Assembly (NCBI GenBank): GCA_027924645.1
Contig: BSBN01000297.1
Location: 1,674,001-1,738,000 of the forward strand
Reading direction: 5' to 3'
DNA: 64,000 nt
DNA from: Cunninghamia lanceolata
Lineage: Eukaryota > Streptophyta > Pinopsida > Cupressales > Cupressaceae
Shown: positions 21,633 to 34,648 of the stretch, in pieces
How the letters are laid out: each line of letters begins with the position of its first letter
How positions within the stretch are numbered: the first letter of the stretch is position 1
The notes under the pieces: model-generated
Databases searched by the model: none
Told to the model about the DNA's origin: nothing
The model's input: only the letters and a program-made list of their open reading frames with translations
Position numbers and translations under genes: made by a program

Positions 21633-24600
21633 TGAGGCCTACTTATCTCACCTCCTATATTTTGCTTACATCGCATTTACATTTTTATGTCATATGGACA
21701 TTGGAACTGTTGATCCTGTTTTGCAGACCTTCAGGATTTATTTCATATGCTATGATTGGATTAGATAGACCATGTTATGATGATGTTGATTATAGTTCAC
21801 ATGTTAGATTTCATTTAAATTTATAATGTTATGCATTGTTTGAATTTGATGAAATTTAAATGTTAGTGGTTGAGTTAATGAATGAAATTATTATGCAATA
21901 TTGATATTGAGTTGATGATTAGAAATGCAGTAGATAGTGAATCTTATCAATGATGTGATGTGTTATTATTGAGGATTAGACAATTATGCGACTTGGTGTG
22001 TGTGTGCATTCTTTCGCTTTGGCTATGATGAACATGTGTTACTAATCTATTTTCATAAGTGTGCAGATGATTTTCCATGCCCATGGAAAATCAGAGCTCA
22101 TCCCACACCCTATGTGAAATCCGTGTAAACTGATCTAGTCTTAGAAGGGACCAAGGTCATATGTGTTATTGCATGATGATTTCGTGATGTCTTCTTTTGA
22201 TGTCCTTTCGATTAGGTCTACCATTTTTATTTGATTTAAATAAGGTGTTGTGAAATGTAATGTTTGGTTTGGCACAATTTAGTACTTTTTATTTTTATGG
22301 CCTTTTCATGTGATTTTATGCTACCTAAGGTGTTTATTTTGGGTTATTTTTGACCCTAGGTTATACCCCTAGGGTATAGGGCCCATTTGAGCATGTTAAA
22401 CCCTAAGGTAACCTCCATCTAGTCACTTTAACTTCACCCTGAAGTAAAGTGACGAATTTTAAATTTTAGGAGTGGTGGATGGGTCAAGTATTCAACCATG
22501 ACCCACTTCTCTTTCCAAGACTTTGGTTTCCTTACTTTGAAGACTTGGGAAATCTTCAAGACTCCCAAGTGTGAAAAACCCATCTCCAATGCTCTCACAT
22601 GTGTGAGACCATCTTGGAGTGAATGAGATTTCTTTGAAGAATAGGACTATGACAAGTGTCATACCCTTGTCCTCTTGGAGTCCACCTTGTGAGATTCCTT
22701 CTCTCCGCCTTGCTCTCACACATGTGTGAGAGCACATGTGGAGAGAGTGTGGCTTGGTAGGATGGGAGAGTGCCATGTGTCACCTCCACATCCCATAGAG
22801 CTTGCAAGTGGATTGTGAGGAGGAATGAGAAGGTGACATATGTCACCTTCTCGTTTCTCAAGGCTCTTGTGTGTAGCCTATATTACTCCCTCTTTGAGAG
22901 AGGGAGAGGGTTCTTTTTCACTTTTTTTTTTATAAGAGCTTTTGGGGAGAGTTAGCTAGATTTGGAGATACTTTGGAGGCAAGAGCTTGGAGAATGTATT
23001 GGAAATCTCTTCATCAAATTTCTTCCATTATTGGGCTTGAATAAGTAAGCTTCAAGGCTTGAAGCCTTTCTCTTGTATTTTACATTTCATTGTGTGGTTG
23101 CCGGTTTTGTGTGCTTGAATCTTGTTGTTATGTGTGTTTTATTGTGGGGGTATGGATGAGGCTCCCATTTTGGAGAGCACATCTTGTATGGGGTGGGAGA
23201 GGAGTAAACCTCCTTGAGGTCATCCTCTTTATCTATGTGACATATTGATGTCTATGAGAGTATTTGGAGAAGTATGAAGTTTATTTTTGAGAAGGCATGA
23301 GTGCCTTGGATATGTGATATCATTTTTGAGATGTTTAAGGATTGAGGCCTTGTATTTGAGGACTATGAGATTTTGGATTTTAGGAGTGCACCTCTTGAGT
23401 AGAGATCTGTCCACTCTCCTACCCCCTAAATCCATGAAGAATAGATTTCGTTGTTTGTAAAACCTTGGGTGGGTGTTCTTCTTGTTTGTGAGTGTTTTTA
23501 TTCAATGTTATTGTGGTGTGAAATCATGTGAGGGTGATCTCCTAGCTTGGGGGTGACCTTTTTTGGGTCTATGGTAGGGTGGAGAGCATTTTGTGGGCAT
23601 GAGAAAGTTTTCCTTAGTTTTATTGCAGGTTTGGAGTTTAAGAATTTGGAGCTTGTATGGAGCTATTAGCATTTATGTGTCTTTTGTTGTAGCATGGCTA
23701 CTTGGAAGCCATGGCCAATAGGCCTTTTTGTAAGTTTTTGTATGAGAGAGTGAGCTCTCTTTTGTATGGTTGTAAACATAAAATGAATGTATGTATGTAA
23801 GTTTCCTCCAAATGTAGAGTTGTTGTTGTATTAATATCATGTTTTTACAAAAGAAAGAAAATGTATCTATGTGTGCAAGTTATTTATCAAAGTGAAGTTG
23901 CTATTTAAATATTGAAAATGATTTGTTAAAGAAATTATTGTTGTATTATCTTTGAAGTTGTTTTGGAAAAAATATGGTTGTTATATTATTGATCTGTTGT
24001 TGAAAAGAAACAGGGAACTATGTTTTAGTTGTAGTTTACTAATGAATCGAATATATGAATACAACTGTGCATTTTGGAAAAGAAATTATGTTCATTGTAT
24101 TAGCTGTTGTAGAAATAAACTCACTGATTTAATTTTTAAAAAATACATAAGTTCAATAGAAAGATTTATTTGCAAATACATTTATATTTCTGCCTTATAG
24201 ATTGGTTTCAAGTTTACTTGTTTAATTTATTTACCTGAAGTGTTTTCTTTTTTTTTCTGCAAAAGAACAATATATACATATGAGTATACTTCCTATTCTA
24301 TATTTTAATAATGAAAAAAAAATATTCTTCCTCCATTCTCTGTAATTTTTTATTATATTAGATCATTACGTTTGATGAATGATACAGTAATGAAAGAATG
24401 TGTTTAAACCCATATGTATGTATATATATATATATATATAAACTTGTAAACTTGATTTAATAAAAAAAAAGATACTGTATAAATTTCTTTAGAGTAAACC
24501 GAGCCCTAACGGGCTGTGTTTTTTTTTAAAGTTTAGCAAAAAAAAAGAGAGTGAAATTTGTTAGCATCAACTGAGGGTTTAAACCCTAAGGGAGTGCCGA

Positions 24601-26080
24601 AGGGAGACTGGCGCCATTCAGGAATCTTGGAGGGGCAACGGCAATGGTCGCCGCCAGCAATTTTCTTTGCAGACTCGTGGGGGGGAGGGGAACGGACCAC
24701 CCACCACCACCTCTCCTCTCATACGGTGCTCTGCGCCTATCAACACCACACTGAAGCCTCCCTTAACCGTCCGCTGGTCTTCTACCAACGCCCTTTCGTT
24801 AACCTATTTTGCAGTCTTCGAATGTATATATATAATCACAAAAGAAAAGAAAAAGAAAACATAGAACCATCTCTGGTTCATTTATTATGAAAACAAAAAA
24901 AAAATTATAGCAATTGCTTCATTGAAATGATATATGCATAGATTAGCTTCTTAGATATACCTCCATGGTTGCCTTTTAGAGAACCTGCAAACAAAATAGA
25001 ACAGAGAATAGGAAATAATGAGAAAGAAGAAGAATAGGGTTATGTCAGAAGAGAAAGAGGAGACTTAGAAAACAAAATGCATAGAGATTAGGGTTTCTTT
25101 TTTAGATGAGGATAGGATATAAATTAAAAAAAATGAAATTGGCTTTGTTTTTTTTTCCCTTACACGTGACTTTTTTTTCCCTCATCCTTTCTTTTTAAAA
25201 TTGGATATAATCTAAATGCTTTATTTATTCCTTCGGTTAATTATTGTGAGGGTGGGTTTAAATTTTTTATAAAACTAGACTCTAATGCTATCTAGGGATT
25301 TAATAATTCACATGTTAGGCTTGGTGGGGATTTTATTAAATTGCATTAGGGAAATTATATAGTGATTAATTTATTTAAATTCTAGTTTCTTATGTTTCTC
25401 TTGGCTAGTGTTTGACTTAAAGGGGTTTTTAATTTAAAATGATCTAGGGAAGTAATTGTTTTAATTATTCTCTGAGTATGGTCCAAAATGTTAATGTGGA
25501 AATAATTATTTATGGGCGATTTTAATATTTAATTATTTTTATGTGAAAGGCATGGTAGGACTTAATTTTAATTATTATTTTCATGTATGTTAAGGAGGCG
25601 TTATGCTGCCAAATTTTATCTAGAATAATAGGGTTAACTTAGTAATTTATTTTCCTATCCATTTTAACGCAATTAATTATCAAGAGATTTGATTATGTCC
25701 TAGACATATTTAATTTAATTTAATTTTTCTAGTTCCTAGGGTTAGATTTCGACAAGGGTGGAAATCACTACACTTCACTTAGGATTTTTAGGGTTAGACT
25801 CAATTTGAAAACTAAACCTATTGCCGACGCTCCTCATGTCGCATAACCCCCTTAGTCGACTATCATTTCGCAGGGGATGTGAAAGGACTTCGCACTTCCC
25901 TGACTTTGATTAAGGTCTTCGCCTTCGTGCAATCGTCTCTGAGTGCACATGTTGCACGTGAGGGGGTTTTTGGAGTCAGGTGGGAAAAGTTTTTGATGTT
26001 TCATGTCATGACCACATGACAAATGTGGACATGACACGTGTGTTGTGTGTTGTGACCACATGGGAAATGTGGGCATGATA
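21633..26080 (+). repeat. Gypsy-A 3' LTR, 4448 bp, uninterrupted
   Basis: Begins TGAGGCC, ends GGGCATGATA (CA mutated to TA by comparison with 11291). From 22497 on it pairs with the 5' LTR; 21633-22496 has its partner outside the window. It gives the empty site for the Copia-A insertion near 24937. It contains perfect palindromes at 22712-22733 and 22827-22852, a short TATG/TA tract near 24413-24440 and AT-rich stretches. I see no gene in it. Confidence 0.88.
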
Positions 26081-26859
26081 GAAAAACAAGGCAAAAAGGA
26101 ATCGGGTCAAGCTGTGGGTTTCAATCATTCCCCGGCTATTGTATTTGCAAGAAGATAGGGTATGTTTTAATAGTGTACTTGGAAATCTTGGAATTTAATC
26201 TTGCTGTTCATTTTGTGTGCACCTGATAGTCATAGAAATGGTATTTCCTTGTGGTATTCAGTTGGAGAACATTGTTGTACCTTTCACCTTTTGCATGCAA
26301 ACTACTGATCTGGTTATCTTTTGTGGTAACATTCTGTGGGTATAATATCAAAATTGAACTTTTGCCAACTTCCACTACGGTGCAGAGATATAATACTTTA
26401 TCTTCCTCTTTCTCTGTAGAATACCTTAGATCTAGATGTATTCTATTGCATCCTTTTTTTTCCAAGCTCATTTTTATTTTAAGAATTATCTCTATTTTCA
26501 TTACAAAATAAAAGGCAGGGATATTGCTTGGTTCAACATTAAGTTCAGTATAAGTATCCTCCAGCTAAGTAACTCTGAATTTGTTTTTTAGCGTACAATA
26601 TGATCAGATGACTTGCTCTGCCATATTGCCCTCCTTCAATTTCATATCCTCACTTCAAGGATTAAATCTTTGAGCTTACCAATTTCTCATGTTTTACATC
26701 CCTTTCGCATAGGGTGTTGGTGACCACATATGTAGGAACTTTCTTTTTTTTGCAATATGCTATTTATAACTCGATAATTTTTAGATTGTTTGTACCCTGT
26801 CCTTAGCCCCATTTGGGTGCATGTAAGAAGATGATGGCAAAGGTTGTAGAATCTGGCTT
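26081..26859. other. Unique-looking sequence, no gene found
   Basis: AT-rich DNA right of the Gypsy-A element. Its first bases GAAAA should be the right copy of that element's target duplication. Short ORFs on both strands show no recognisable domain. Confidence 0.5.
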
Positions 26860-27240
26860 ATGGCCTGCCAACTACATCGCTTGAAAGTTTCTAATGCATG
26901 TTCAAAAAATCCATTTTGTGCATATCCTGCAACAATGCATCCCATGAGATCACGTCTCAGTGAGATCTCCAAATCCATTTTGTGCATATTCTGTAATCCT
27001 TGCATTTCATGAAATGACATCTTTTTTGAGGCGTTGTGTCAAGAAGTTCATGTGCCTTCTATATAATTCCAAACCTTGCATATATGTCTACCAAGCTAAT
27101 TGCAATTGCATCATCTGATCACATTTGCTTGAAAATTCCTTAAGCCTCTTCAACTAATACATTTGTACATACCCTAAAATCATTGTGTTCCAAGAGATAA
27201 CATCTCTATGAGGCATTTTGTTAATCAGATCCTATGCATG
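26860..27240 (-). pseudogene. PPR-protein pseudogene fragment
   Basis: Read on the minus strand, this stretch gives several degenerate pentatricopeptide repeats. One is PHRDVISWNTMILGYVQ (about 27160-27220), one KDVISWNARITEYAQNGFG, and one IVAGYAQNGFFEHALETFK (about 26880-26960). The pattern DVxSWNxMIxGYxQNG is typical of PLS-type organellar RNA-binding PPR proteins. Stops and frameshifts break every repeat and no flanking full-length reading is present, so it is an old fragment of a gene for chloroplast or mitochondrial RNA processing. Confidence 0.7.
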
Positions 27241-28799
27241 TCTGTGTGTCCACTTTTTGCACAACCAGAGCATTTCCAACTATAATATCTGACAAAAATT
27301 TGCCTTCCATTATGTAAGAAAATTTCTATCCTAGGAAAAAGATCGCTTAAGTCTTATGTACAACACTCTCAACTAGCCGAGTGAATTTAGAAAACTGCCT
27401 TTTGAAAAGTTCTTTATCCAAAACTATAATTTCTTCCTTTTAAAGTTTTTTTTAAAAGAGTACATTTGTTTTCATTCAAAAAGTATAAATAAAATTTTAT
27501 CTTTCATATTATAATTTACACAGCAAATAATTCTTTTTTTATCCTCTTTATTATTAGGCAACTCATGTCTATATTACAATTATGAGCTCATCTCTAATGC
27601 ATGGGATTGAATGATTTTTTTTCTTTTTATAATGAAATAATAAATCCTTAAAATAGGGTTGTATTATTCCTCTGAGAATGTAGAAGTTCACGATTTAATT
27701 CTCTTTGTAATATTTAGATTATTATGAATGGTTTGATGTTAAGGCATAATCTTCTATTGTTTTAGTTAAGAGGCTTGATCTTTATAAAGTTGAAGATTTT
27801 AGAATTATTCATTGGAATTAAGTATTTCTATTCTTTTAGTAGTCATCATTGTTAGTATTCCTTAGTGTTGAATCAATCATTGAGGGTTGTGAGCATAGTA
27901 AGAGGGTCTCTTGTTTTGATTAGTTTTAAATGATTTGTGTTAATCGATTGTGATGTCTAAGATAGAGGTGAAAGATTATCATTATTATTATGACTAAAGG
28001 GTATTCGGTGTCCTAAATAACAATCAATGATTAATTATTGTTTAGCTTGATAGTATTTGGTGTCCCTTATGAATACTTGTAGTTGAGTCAACCTTGTGCT
28101 TGCAAGTTGAAAATTTTTAACTACACTACGAAGCCTCTGCGTTGCACGTACATAGGCAAGGCCATCATTGATGAGCCCCCAAGGCATTAGGTCTGGCCCT
28201 TAGGGGCTGTATTCGTTTCATTTTGTGCATTAATACCTATGATGATGTTTTCATGATTTTGTGAGACTAACGCTTATATCTAATTGTGCAGATTCATGTC
28301 AAATACCTGTACATGCTACTATAGCTAAGTCAGTGTTATATGAACGTCATAAGGTGAATGGAAAGACTTATTGTGATAATTGGTTAATCACTTCATATGG
28401 AATGACTTTATATTGGGTACTTATGCTTCTAATCTAGAGATATAAGGTGTAGATGTAAGGTCCCTATGTTGCAAACTAATTTATGCATGATGTTGTACGT
28501 CTTGCCACCTTATAGGGGAATTTTCTATTCTCTACTCTTTCGAGAAGGAACAAAAGTAATAGAGACTTATGTATCATGCAAATTGACTAGTGAATAGTGC
28601 TTCTATAGTTTTGTTTAGATGTGCAAGAAATGTTTAAACCTTGGATTTACATTTTTGTAGGATTACACAAAAATACTATCAGAAGTAAAAATTTGTTCAT
28701 CACACGTAAGATGAAGTATGTCTTTTCAAAAAAATTGTACTTTGATTTTATTAACATTTTTATTGAGTTTAAACTTTTGACAGTTTAAAGCAAATATTC
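27241..28799. other. AT-rich sequence, no gene; right part probably old LTR
   Basis: I recognise no coding sequence. Because an LTR-like end and primer site follow at 28836-28850, the right part of this stretch is probably the 5' LTR of the relic element, but I cannot find where that LTR begins. Confidence 0.35.
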
Positions 28800-31108
28800 T
28801 CATATCGTGCTCAGGTGAAACTATCTGGGCATGACATTTGGTATCAGATCTAGGTTTATCAAACTCTTGATCCTTTTTGGGTCTCACTGTTGTAAGTAGA
28901 GGTAATTCTTAATTGATTAATGTTTGGAATGAATGTCAGGTAGATCATTTTCAACATATAAATGTTCATTGATGAATCCTTGTGATTGTAAGTTCTTTGA
29001 TGATAACAGATGATTTCTGTCAAGTATGTGTAATTTCTGTTTTATTCAGTGATGATATTAGTAAATTTGTGTGTGTTGTGTCTCTGGTTGTGATACAAGG
29101 TATCCAACTCGAGAGGGGTATTGTAGACGTTAGAAATGATTCACACCTAGATGCCCGTTGTGATAATTGTATGTTTTAGTGAACAAGGTGTGTGGTGTAT
29201 TCATGGTTGTGATGTGAATTCTTGTTAAGTAGTGTGAGAATAACTATGTTGTGTTGGGAAGGGAAATTGTTATGTTTGAGAGTTGATCTCCCCTAAAGGG
29301 TGAGAGCCTCTCATGTAATGGGGTTTGAGAGAGGTGTGGAGCCTCTCTTGGGGTATTATTTTTATTTTACCTCGAGAAGGATGATCATCCCCTCCGTCCC
29401 CCTTCTTTATGGACTAGACTAGTGATCCATTGTGTTGTTATTGTATTATTGGGAGTGGATCTACCCCAACGGGGTTTAGAGCCTCCCATGTGTGGGGTTG
29501 AATGAGGTGCATATCCTCCTTTGGGACATAACCCATTATGGGGTGAGGTGGGGAGACAACCCCCTCATAGTCACATTGGAATAGATATTCCCTCTGCTCC
29601 CCCTCTTTATAGATCCATTAGTGCTTCATGTGTGTTGTTGAGTATGTATGGGTTGAGGATGGATCAGAGAGTGTCTGTGGTTCAAGAGATTATCTATTTA
29701 TCATGATTCAGTTATCGTACCACATTTGATATAAGCAGTAGTTGCAGTATCTAGTAGATGGACATATAATGGTAACTTGGATATTACTATGGGAATCTAG
29801 AGATATTTGACATAGTTGTCCCGGGTTATGTGGGACATGAGTATTGTAATATGGGAATTTAACATTGAGATCTATATGGTTTGAGACACCTTTCCCCTCC
29901 TCCACTTAGGTGACTTGTTTGAAGCCACGTCGTGATTGTGATGTAATATTTGATGAAAATTGTTGAAACTTTAATTTGAATTTTGTGACATCTTTTTTAT
30001 TTTGGGCCAGCAGTTTTGAAATTCTTTTAAGATTTTGATTGAAATTATGAAGTTGTCCTCGTTGCCTCAAGGACCATTTTCATTAAGATTTTTGGTTTCA
30101 AAAATTTAAATTATTGTTTTGGCTTCCGCTATTTGAGTTGTATTTATACAAAATTTTATCAGTTGATATTGTTTAAAATTTTAATTATTAAAAACTTCCT
30201 TGTTTTGAGGCTTTATCAGTGTTTGTTACTGCTGGCTTGTGTAGTGTAATGTGAAATGTGTAAATTGCTATATTCAGAAGGTATCCCTAGTAGGTTGTAT
30301 AGGGGAGTAGATGGCTTGGGGAATGTTTATTGTGAGGATGGGGGTTGTAAATGGGACCTGTATGGGATGGTCGTAATCCATTCCTCCTAGTTATATGAGC
30401 ATGATCTATTTTGTACTTTTCTCTTGGAGGCTAAACCCCTTACACAAACAAGAGGAAGGTACTGGGAAATGTATGGAGGAGTCCTCTAGGAGGGCCCTAG
30501 GACCATCTTCCCTTTGCATTATTATGGTTCTACTTGGCACTGATCCTCCTCATCCCATTGGGTGTGTACTTGATATGTTATGTATGGAGTTGAAATTTCG
30601 TGATGGGCAAGTGTGAGAAGTGTGATAAGGAAATGTGGCTACAATGAATTTTAAAAAAAAATTATATCATTGATGATATAGACATGTTTATTAGGTAAAT
30701 GACAATGCAGAGGATGTAATGGATTCAGAGGTGTAGTATGGTATGCTTGAATTTTGTAATGATAAGAGTTGTTTAAATTTGTTCTTTCATAATAATTAAT
30801 GATACTTTGGTACTCTTGCTGGCTATTTAATAAATAATTGTAGTCATTATTTAGTAACTACAGAGTATGCTTATCGACAAAGGATAATTTAGTAAGTTTA
30901 AAGACTCTATGGTAATTTGTATTATGTAGGATTTCAAAATAAAGCATTGGCATCTCATTAATTTTGTCTTGATATTGTACCAATGTGTTTCTATGGTATC
31001 TAACCCCGTTGGATGTGTTAGAGCTAAGGAATCCTTTTCTCTTGATGACTTCCAGGAGGAAGTCCATTTTTAGGGGGAAGAATGTAAAGACACCTAAACC
31101 CTATCTAC
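28800..31108 (+). mobile_element. Chromovirus relic: LTR end, primer site, pol tail, PPT, LTR start
   Basis: GGGCATGACA ending at 28836 and TGGTATCAGATC at 28839-28850 copy the LTR-end/primer-site arrangement of Gypsy-A. At 31044-31073 the codons DDFQEEVHF plus TAG match the Gypsy-A chromodomain end, followed by PPT TAGGGGGAAGAA (31071-31082) and an LTR start TGTAAAGACACC (31083). Only 2.2 kb lie between and no gag or pol domain is visible, so the interior is mostly deleted. The 3' LTR is interrupted after 26 bp by Gypsy-C at 31109 and presumably continues at 46602. Confidence 0.7.
29271..29655. repeat. Two diverged copies of a roughly 190-bp repeat
   Basis: 29275-29440 and about 29455-29640 share an ordered series of words: GTGGATCT/GTTGATCT, GAGCCTCTCATGT/GAGCCTCCCATGT, GAGGTGTGGAGCCTCTCTTGGGG/GAGGTGCATATCCTCCTTTGGG, and CCCCCTTCTTTATGG/CCCCCTCTTTATAG. 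It is an old tandem duplication inside the relic's interior, non-coding. Confidence 0.6.
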
Positions 31109-32354
31109 TGTTATGGAGTAAAAAGTCCATGCCTTTTTACCTCCTAGTTTAGCTCCTAGGTCCCCTCATTTACATTATGCAAGATTAACACTTATCTTGA
31201 AGCAATTTCCCCTGAAACCCATGTCAAATGGGACTTAGGGGCCCACTCTAAATGTTAATCAAGACCAAAAAAGGGCCTTGGGACTTGGGTGCCTGTGCCC
31301 AAGTCCAGGCTGATTTTTTAGGATCCAAATTTTAATGTGTCAGCTTGGGCCTCTCAAAAGGTTTCCCTCTGTCAGCCTATTCAATTTGAATTATGAAAGT
31401 TAGCGAGAATGCATATATAAGTGAGTTATTGATTTCATTTTACACCTAGATGGAGAAAGCAAACTTGTGATATTGAGCTAAGGGATTCCAAGGCATTCAT
31501 TATGTTGCAAAGCATAATTGTGTTGTGTTTGCTTGTTGCAAATTTGGCTTCATCAATCCATCTCCTCATGATTTGAAGGATCTTCGTCTTCATGAGGGAT
31601 TCACCTCTAAGGTGACATCTATTTGTGTTTCAATAATTTTATTTCATCATTGTTTTGGCCTTTGCCCTCCATTGCACATGCACTCTATCTAATAACGGTG
31701 TTGGAAGACTTGAATATCATTCCAGGGCTTGACCGAGGAAAGCTCCTAAACACCACAACCCCCAAACCCCTCTCTTTGTGATTGCAGGTTACAGGTGCAA
31801 GATTTCGAGAAGTGTAGATACAGAGAAGCAATTTAAAGGATAAGGATTCAGGATATAGAGAAAACTTATTGATATTTTATCCTACTGGATTAGGGCATCC
31901 ACCCCGTAGTCCTCCTAATACGATTTATCTTGAACTCAGGAGCTAAATATCATCTGACACATCCCACTACTCTGAATCTGCAGAGAAGATGCCCTATCAG
32001 ACTTGGGTGCCCGCCCTATAGTCTGCAAAGTTGTCAATCACTAAAATCAAACTTCTGGTATGTTTCTAATCCTTCCTAAGTACTTTCCTATCCGGTTATC
32101 TATAGCATTATGTTCATTTGTACCTGATTTCATTATAATTAGGGTTTGAGGCTTATTCGATCTAGGGTTTGATAAATATCTCAATCTAATCTATCTTTCC
32201 ATATCATTCCTAAGTACACCAACATGTAGTTGAGTCCTCTTTCATCTGTAGTGGCTTGTCTCATTTGTTGTCCTTGAATGTTATTGTGAAAGGAGGGTTT
32301 GATTGGATATACCTTAATACTACTTTATCCCTTTCCCACTTTTCATATATAACA
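31109..32354 (+). repeat. Gypsy-C 5' LTR
   Basis: 1246 bp, collinear with 45364-46601 with many substitutions and some small indels, clearly older than the Gypsy-B pair. It is non-coding. TGGTGAACCCATG at 32359-32371 follows as the likely primer site, though I cannot assign the tRNA with confidence. Confidence 0.87.
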
Positions 32355-32976
32355 TTTTGGTGAACCCATGTTTTTACTGAACTTGCATCTTGCTGAGTGT
32401 TGTAATTAGTCCTTGCATTCATTCATATCATATTAATCATCTTGCATTGAAAAATTTTACATACATTTAAAAAAATTGAAAAAAAAAACATTCTAGGCTT
32501 GCATTAAGGCATAGTTTTGCATATGTTGTGTTGCAAATCATAAAAAGATTTAATTTTCTGATATTTACATCATATCTAATTTTTATTACAGTAATTCATC
32601 TTTGCTTCATATCAAATTTAGCATTTAAAAGCTTCATTTGCTAGGATTTTGCTTAAAATGTTGCATTTTTCGTATAACATGGTCTTTGCAAGAACTAGGG
32701 CTTGTAGTCCAAATTTCATTTTCAGATTTTGCTACTCCTTTTCAAAATTCATTCAAATCTGATTTTGAAGTGTAGTGTTTGATCATATTGCATACTTTTG
32801 CATCCTAGCTTTGAAACTTTCACCTTTTGCAATTACACATTGTGTATTTCAATATACATATCTTAATAATATCATTAATTGCCTCTTTCATTAGTGCATT
32901 GTGTGTTATAAAATTTTGTATGTGTGTAACCTGCTGCCCTAGAAAAAATTCCTTGGTAAGAAGAAGTCATATATTG

Positions 32977-34584
32977 ATGGGTTCTAGTGCTCCCGATAGC
33001 AATGGTGTACCATCATTAGAAAATCCACTATCTCACTACTTCACACAAGGTGAAACAATATCTTATCCAAACAACAACAATTTAAATATGATGGAAGAAC
33101 AAACATTTCATGATTCTGAAGAAGCAATTGAAGTGATAGCACATGTACCTGATGAACAAAGCAATAAACTTGATAGAGAACTAGATGAATTTCAAGCATT
33201 TGTGGAAAAAGAAAGGCTAGCAAAAGAAGTCGTACATATTGTGCATAATCTAAGAGAGTTATTAAAAGAAGGACAAGATAGTGTTAAGATGCTCTGTGGG
33301 ATAGCCCACATAATGGATAACAACATTATGTCAGCGGCTACCTACGTGAATGTCATTAACAATGTGTCGTCACTGAATCATACATAGGTTTCGGCACCTA
33401 TACCAACTATTGGAATATCCACCTTCACATCATCAATTCTCACTACTAATGCACAAGCTTGTAGTAATGCTACCACTAGCATGGGAGTATCTAATGGCAT
33501 TAATTCATAGAATTACAAGGCTGTGGGATTTAATTATCAGAACCTAGCACCTTAGGTATCTTCCTATATGAACAACCATTCTCAACCAGCTCTTACTTAC
33601 AATTGCTCTCAACCACCTTTCATTACCACCCACAACCAATCACCTCTAAATTTCATGACAGCTTCTAATTCTTTTCACCTACAAACCGCATCACCTAATG
33701 ATGCCCTTTTAAACCAAATCTTGCAAAGCATCACATCCTTACAACAAAAGGTAACAAACTTGAATAATTCTTCTTCTCAATCTACTTTACCAGCTTATCA
33801 TGCTTGTATCCTTTGCAATCCTAAGAACTCCAATGCTTAAAAAATTTGAGACTCCTCACTTTAAAAAGTATGGTGGTAAGGGTGATCCTAATATTCATGT
33901 GGCAGCATTCACAATGATGTGTAGTTCTTTCTCCTTCGAAGAGGACTTGCTAGTAAAACTCTTCCTGTGATCTCTCAAAGATACTACTTTGGAATGATTT
34001 TGCTCTCTGCCTCCTAATTCAATAAATTCCTTCTCACAACTAGTTGATCAATTCTTGCAACACTTCCAAGCAAACATTGGACCTACTATCTCTTTGATTG
34101 ATTTGGTTCATTATAAACAAGGTTCTAAAGAGAAATTGATGGAATTCATCAGTTGATATCAAGGTCTCATCTCGCAAATACAATATTCGATTAAAGATGA
34201 GGATCTTCAGAAGGTATTCATTACGAATTTACAACCTAACATCCATGATAAAATCCTCTTGATAAGGTATAGTTCTTTTCAACATTTATGCACAGCTCTT
34301 CATGATTACCATCTTTCGTCTAGTCAATATGAGAATCACAACTTATCAGCTCAAGTTGGTCAATCCACAGTTGGACCATCTCAAAACAACTTGAAAAGGA
34401 ATAACAAGAGTTTCATCAAGATCAATGGACAACATTTGAATAATTTTCAATCACACATGTCCACTATCACTAATCCTAAATAGGCACCATTTCAATTCAG
34501 ACAACAACATCAGCAGTTTAATCCATTATCTGACTCTCTTCAATCAATTATGAATCAAGCAGTATGCAACAATCTTTTGAAGCT
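32977..34584 (+). pseudogene. Gypsy-C gag, N-terminal and capsid part (broken by LINE)
   Basis: ATG 32977 opens MGSSAPDSNGVPSLENPLSH. An acidic helical region runs to 33387, then a Ser/Asn/Thr/Gln-rich linker (33390-33840). From about 33850 a typical plant Gypsy capsid domain can be read across frameshifts and stops (YGGKGDPN, EEDLLVKLF, FQANIGPTISLIDLVHYKQG, LQPNIHDKILL), then a Gln/Asn-rich tail (34340-34580). The LINE enters after 34584, and the rest resumes at 42634. Stops at 33385, 33508, 33553, 33838 and others, and at least two frame changes, make it inactive. Confidence 0.72.
34570..34584. other. LINE target site duplication, left copy (15 bp)
   Basis: CAATCTTTTGAAGCT at 34570-34584 recurs as CAATCTGTTGAAGCT at 42619-42633, directly after the A-rich tail. 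One mismatch in 15 fits target-primed reverse transcription and some ageing. Confidence 0.87.
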
Positions 34585-34648
34585 AAATTTTCTACTCTGC
34601 AACCTCCTGCCTGTTGCGTTTTCCCGCTTGCTTTTGATTTTGAATTTG

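Larger units (their letters stand above)
1..26080 (+). mobile_element. Gypsy-A: chromovirus LTR retrotransposon, host of two nested insertions
   Basis: Positions 1-2613 and 10118-11291 are collinear with 22497-26080, and these copies flank a gag-pol region, so they are the two LTRs. The 5' LTR begins about 864 bp before the window. A tRNA-Met type primer site follows the 5' LTR at 11294, and a polypurine tract (21619-21632) precedes the 3' LTR at 21633. The pol order is protease, RT, RNase H, integrase, chromodomain-like tail. That order, the long LTRs and the RT-proximal sequence suggest the Tekay/Del lineage (inference). Without its nested insertions the element would be about 13.8 kb. All coding parts are broken by stops and frameshifts, so it is dead by itself. 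The target duplication cannot be checked because the left end lies outside the window; GAAAA at 26081-26085 is the predicted right copy. Confidence 0.85.

Noticed and set aside
26251..26511. 86-codon plus-strand ORF
   Set aside because: Hydrophobic, AT-rich chance ORF with no domain or conserved neighbour.
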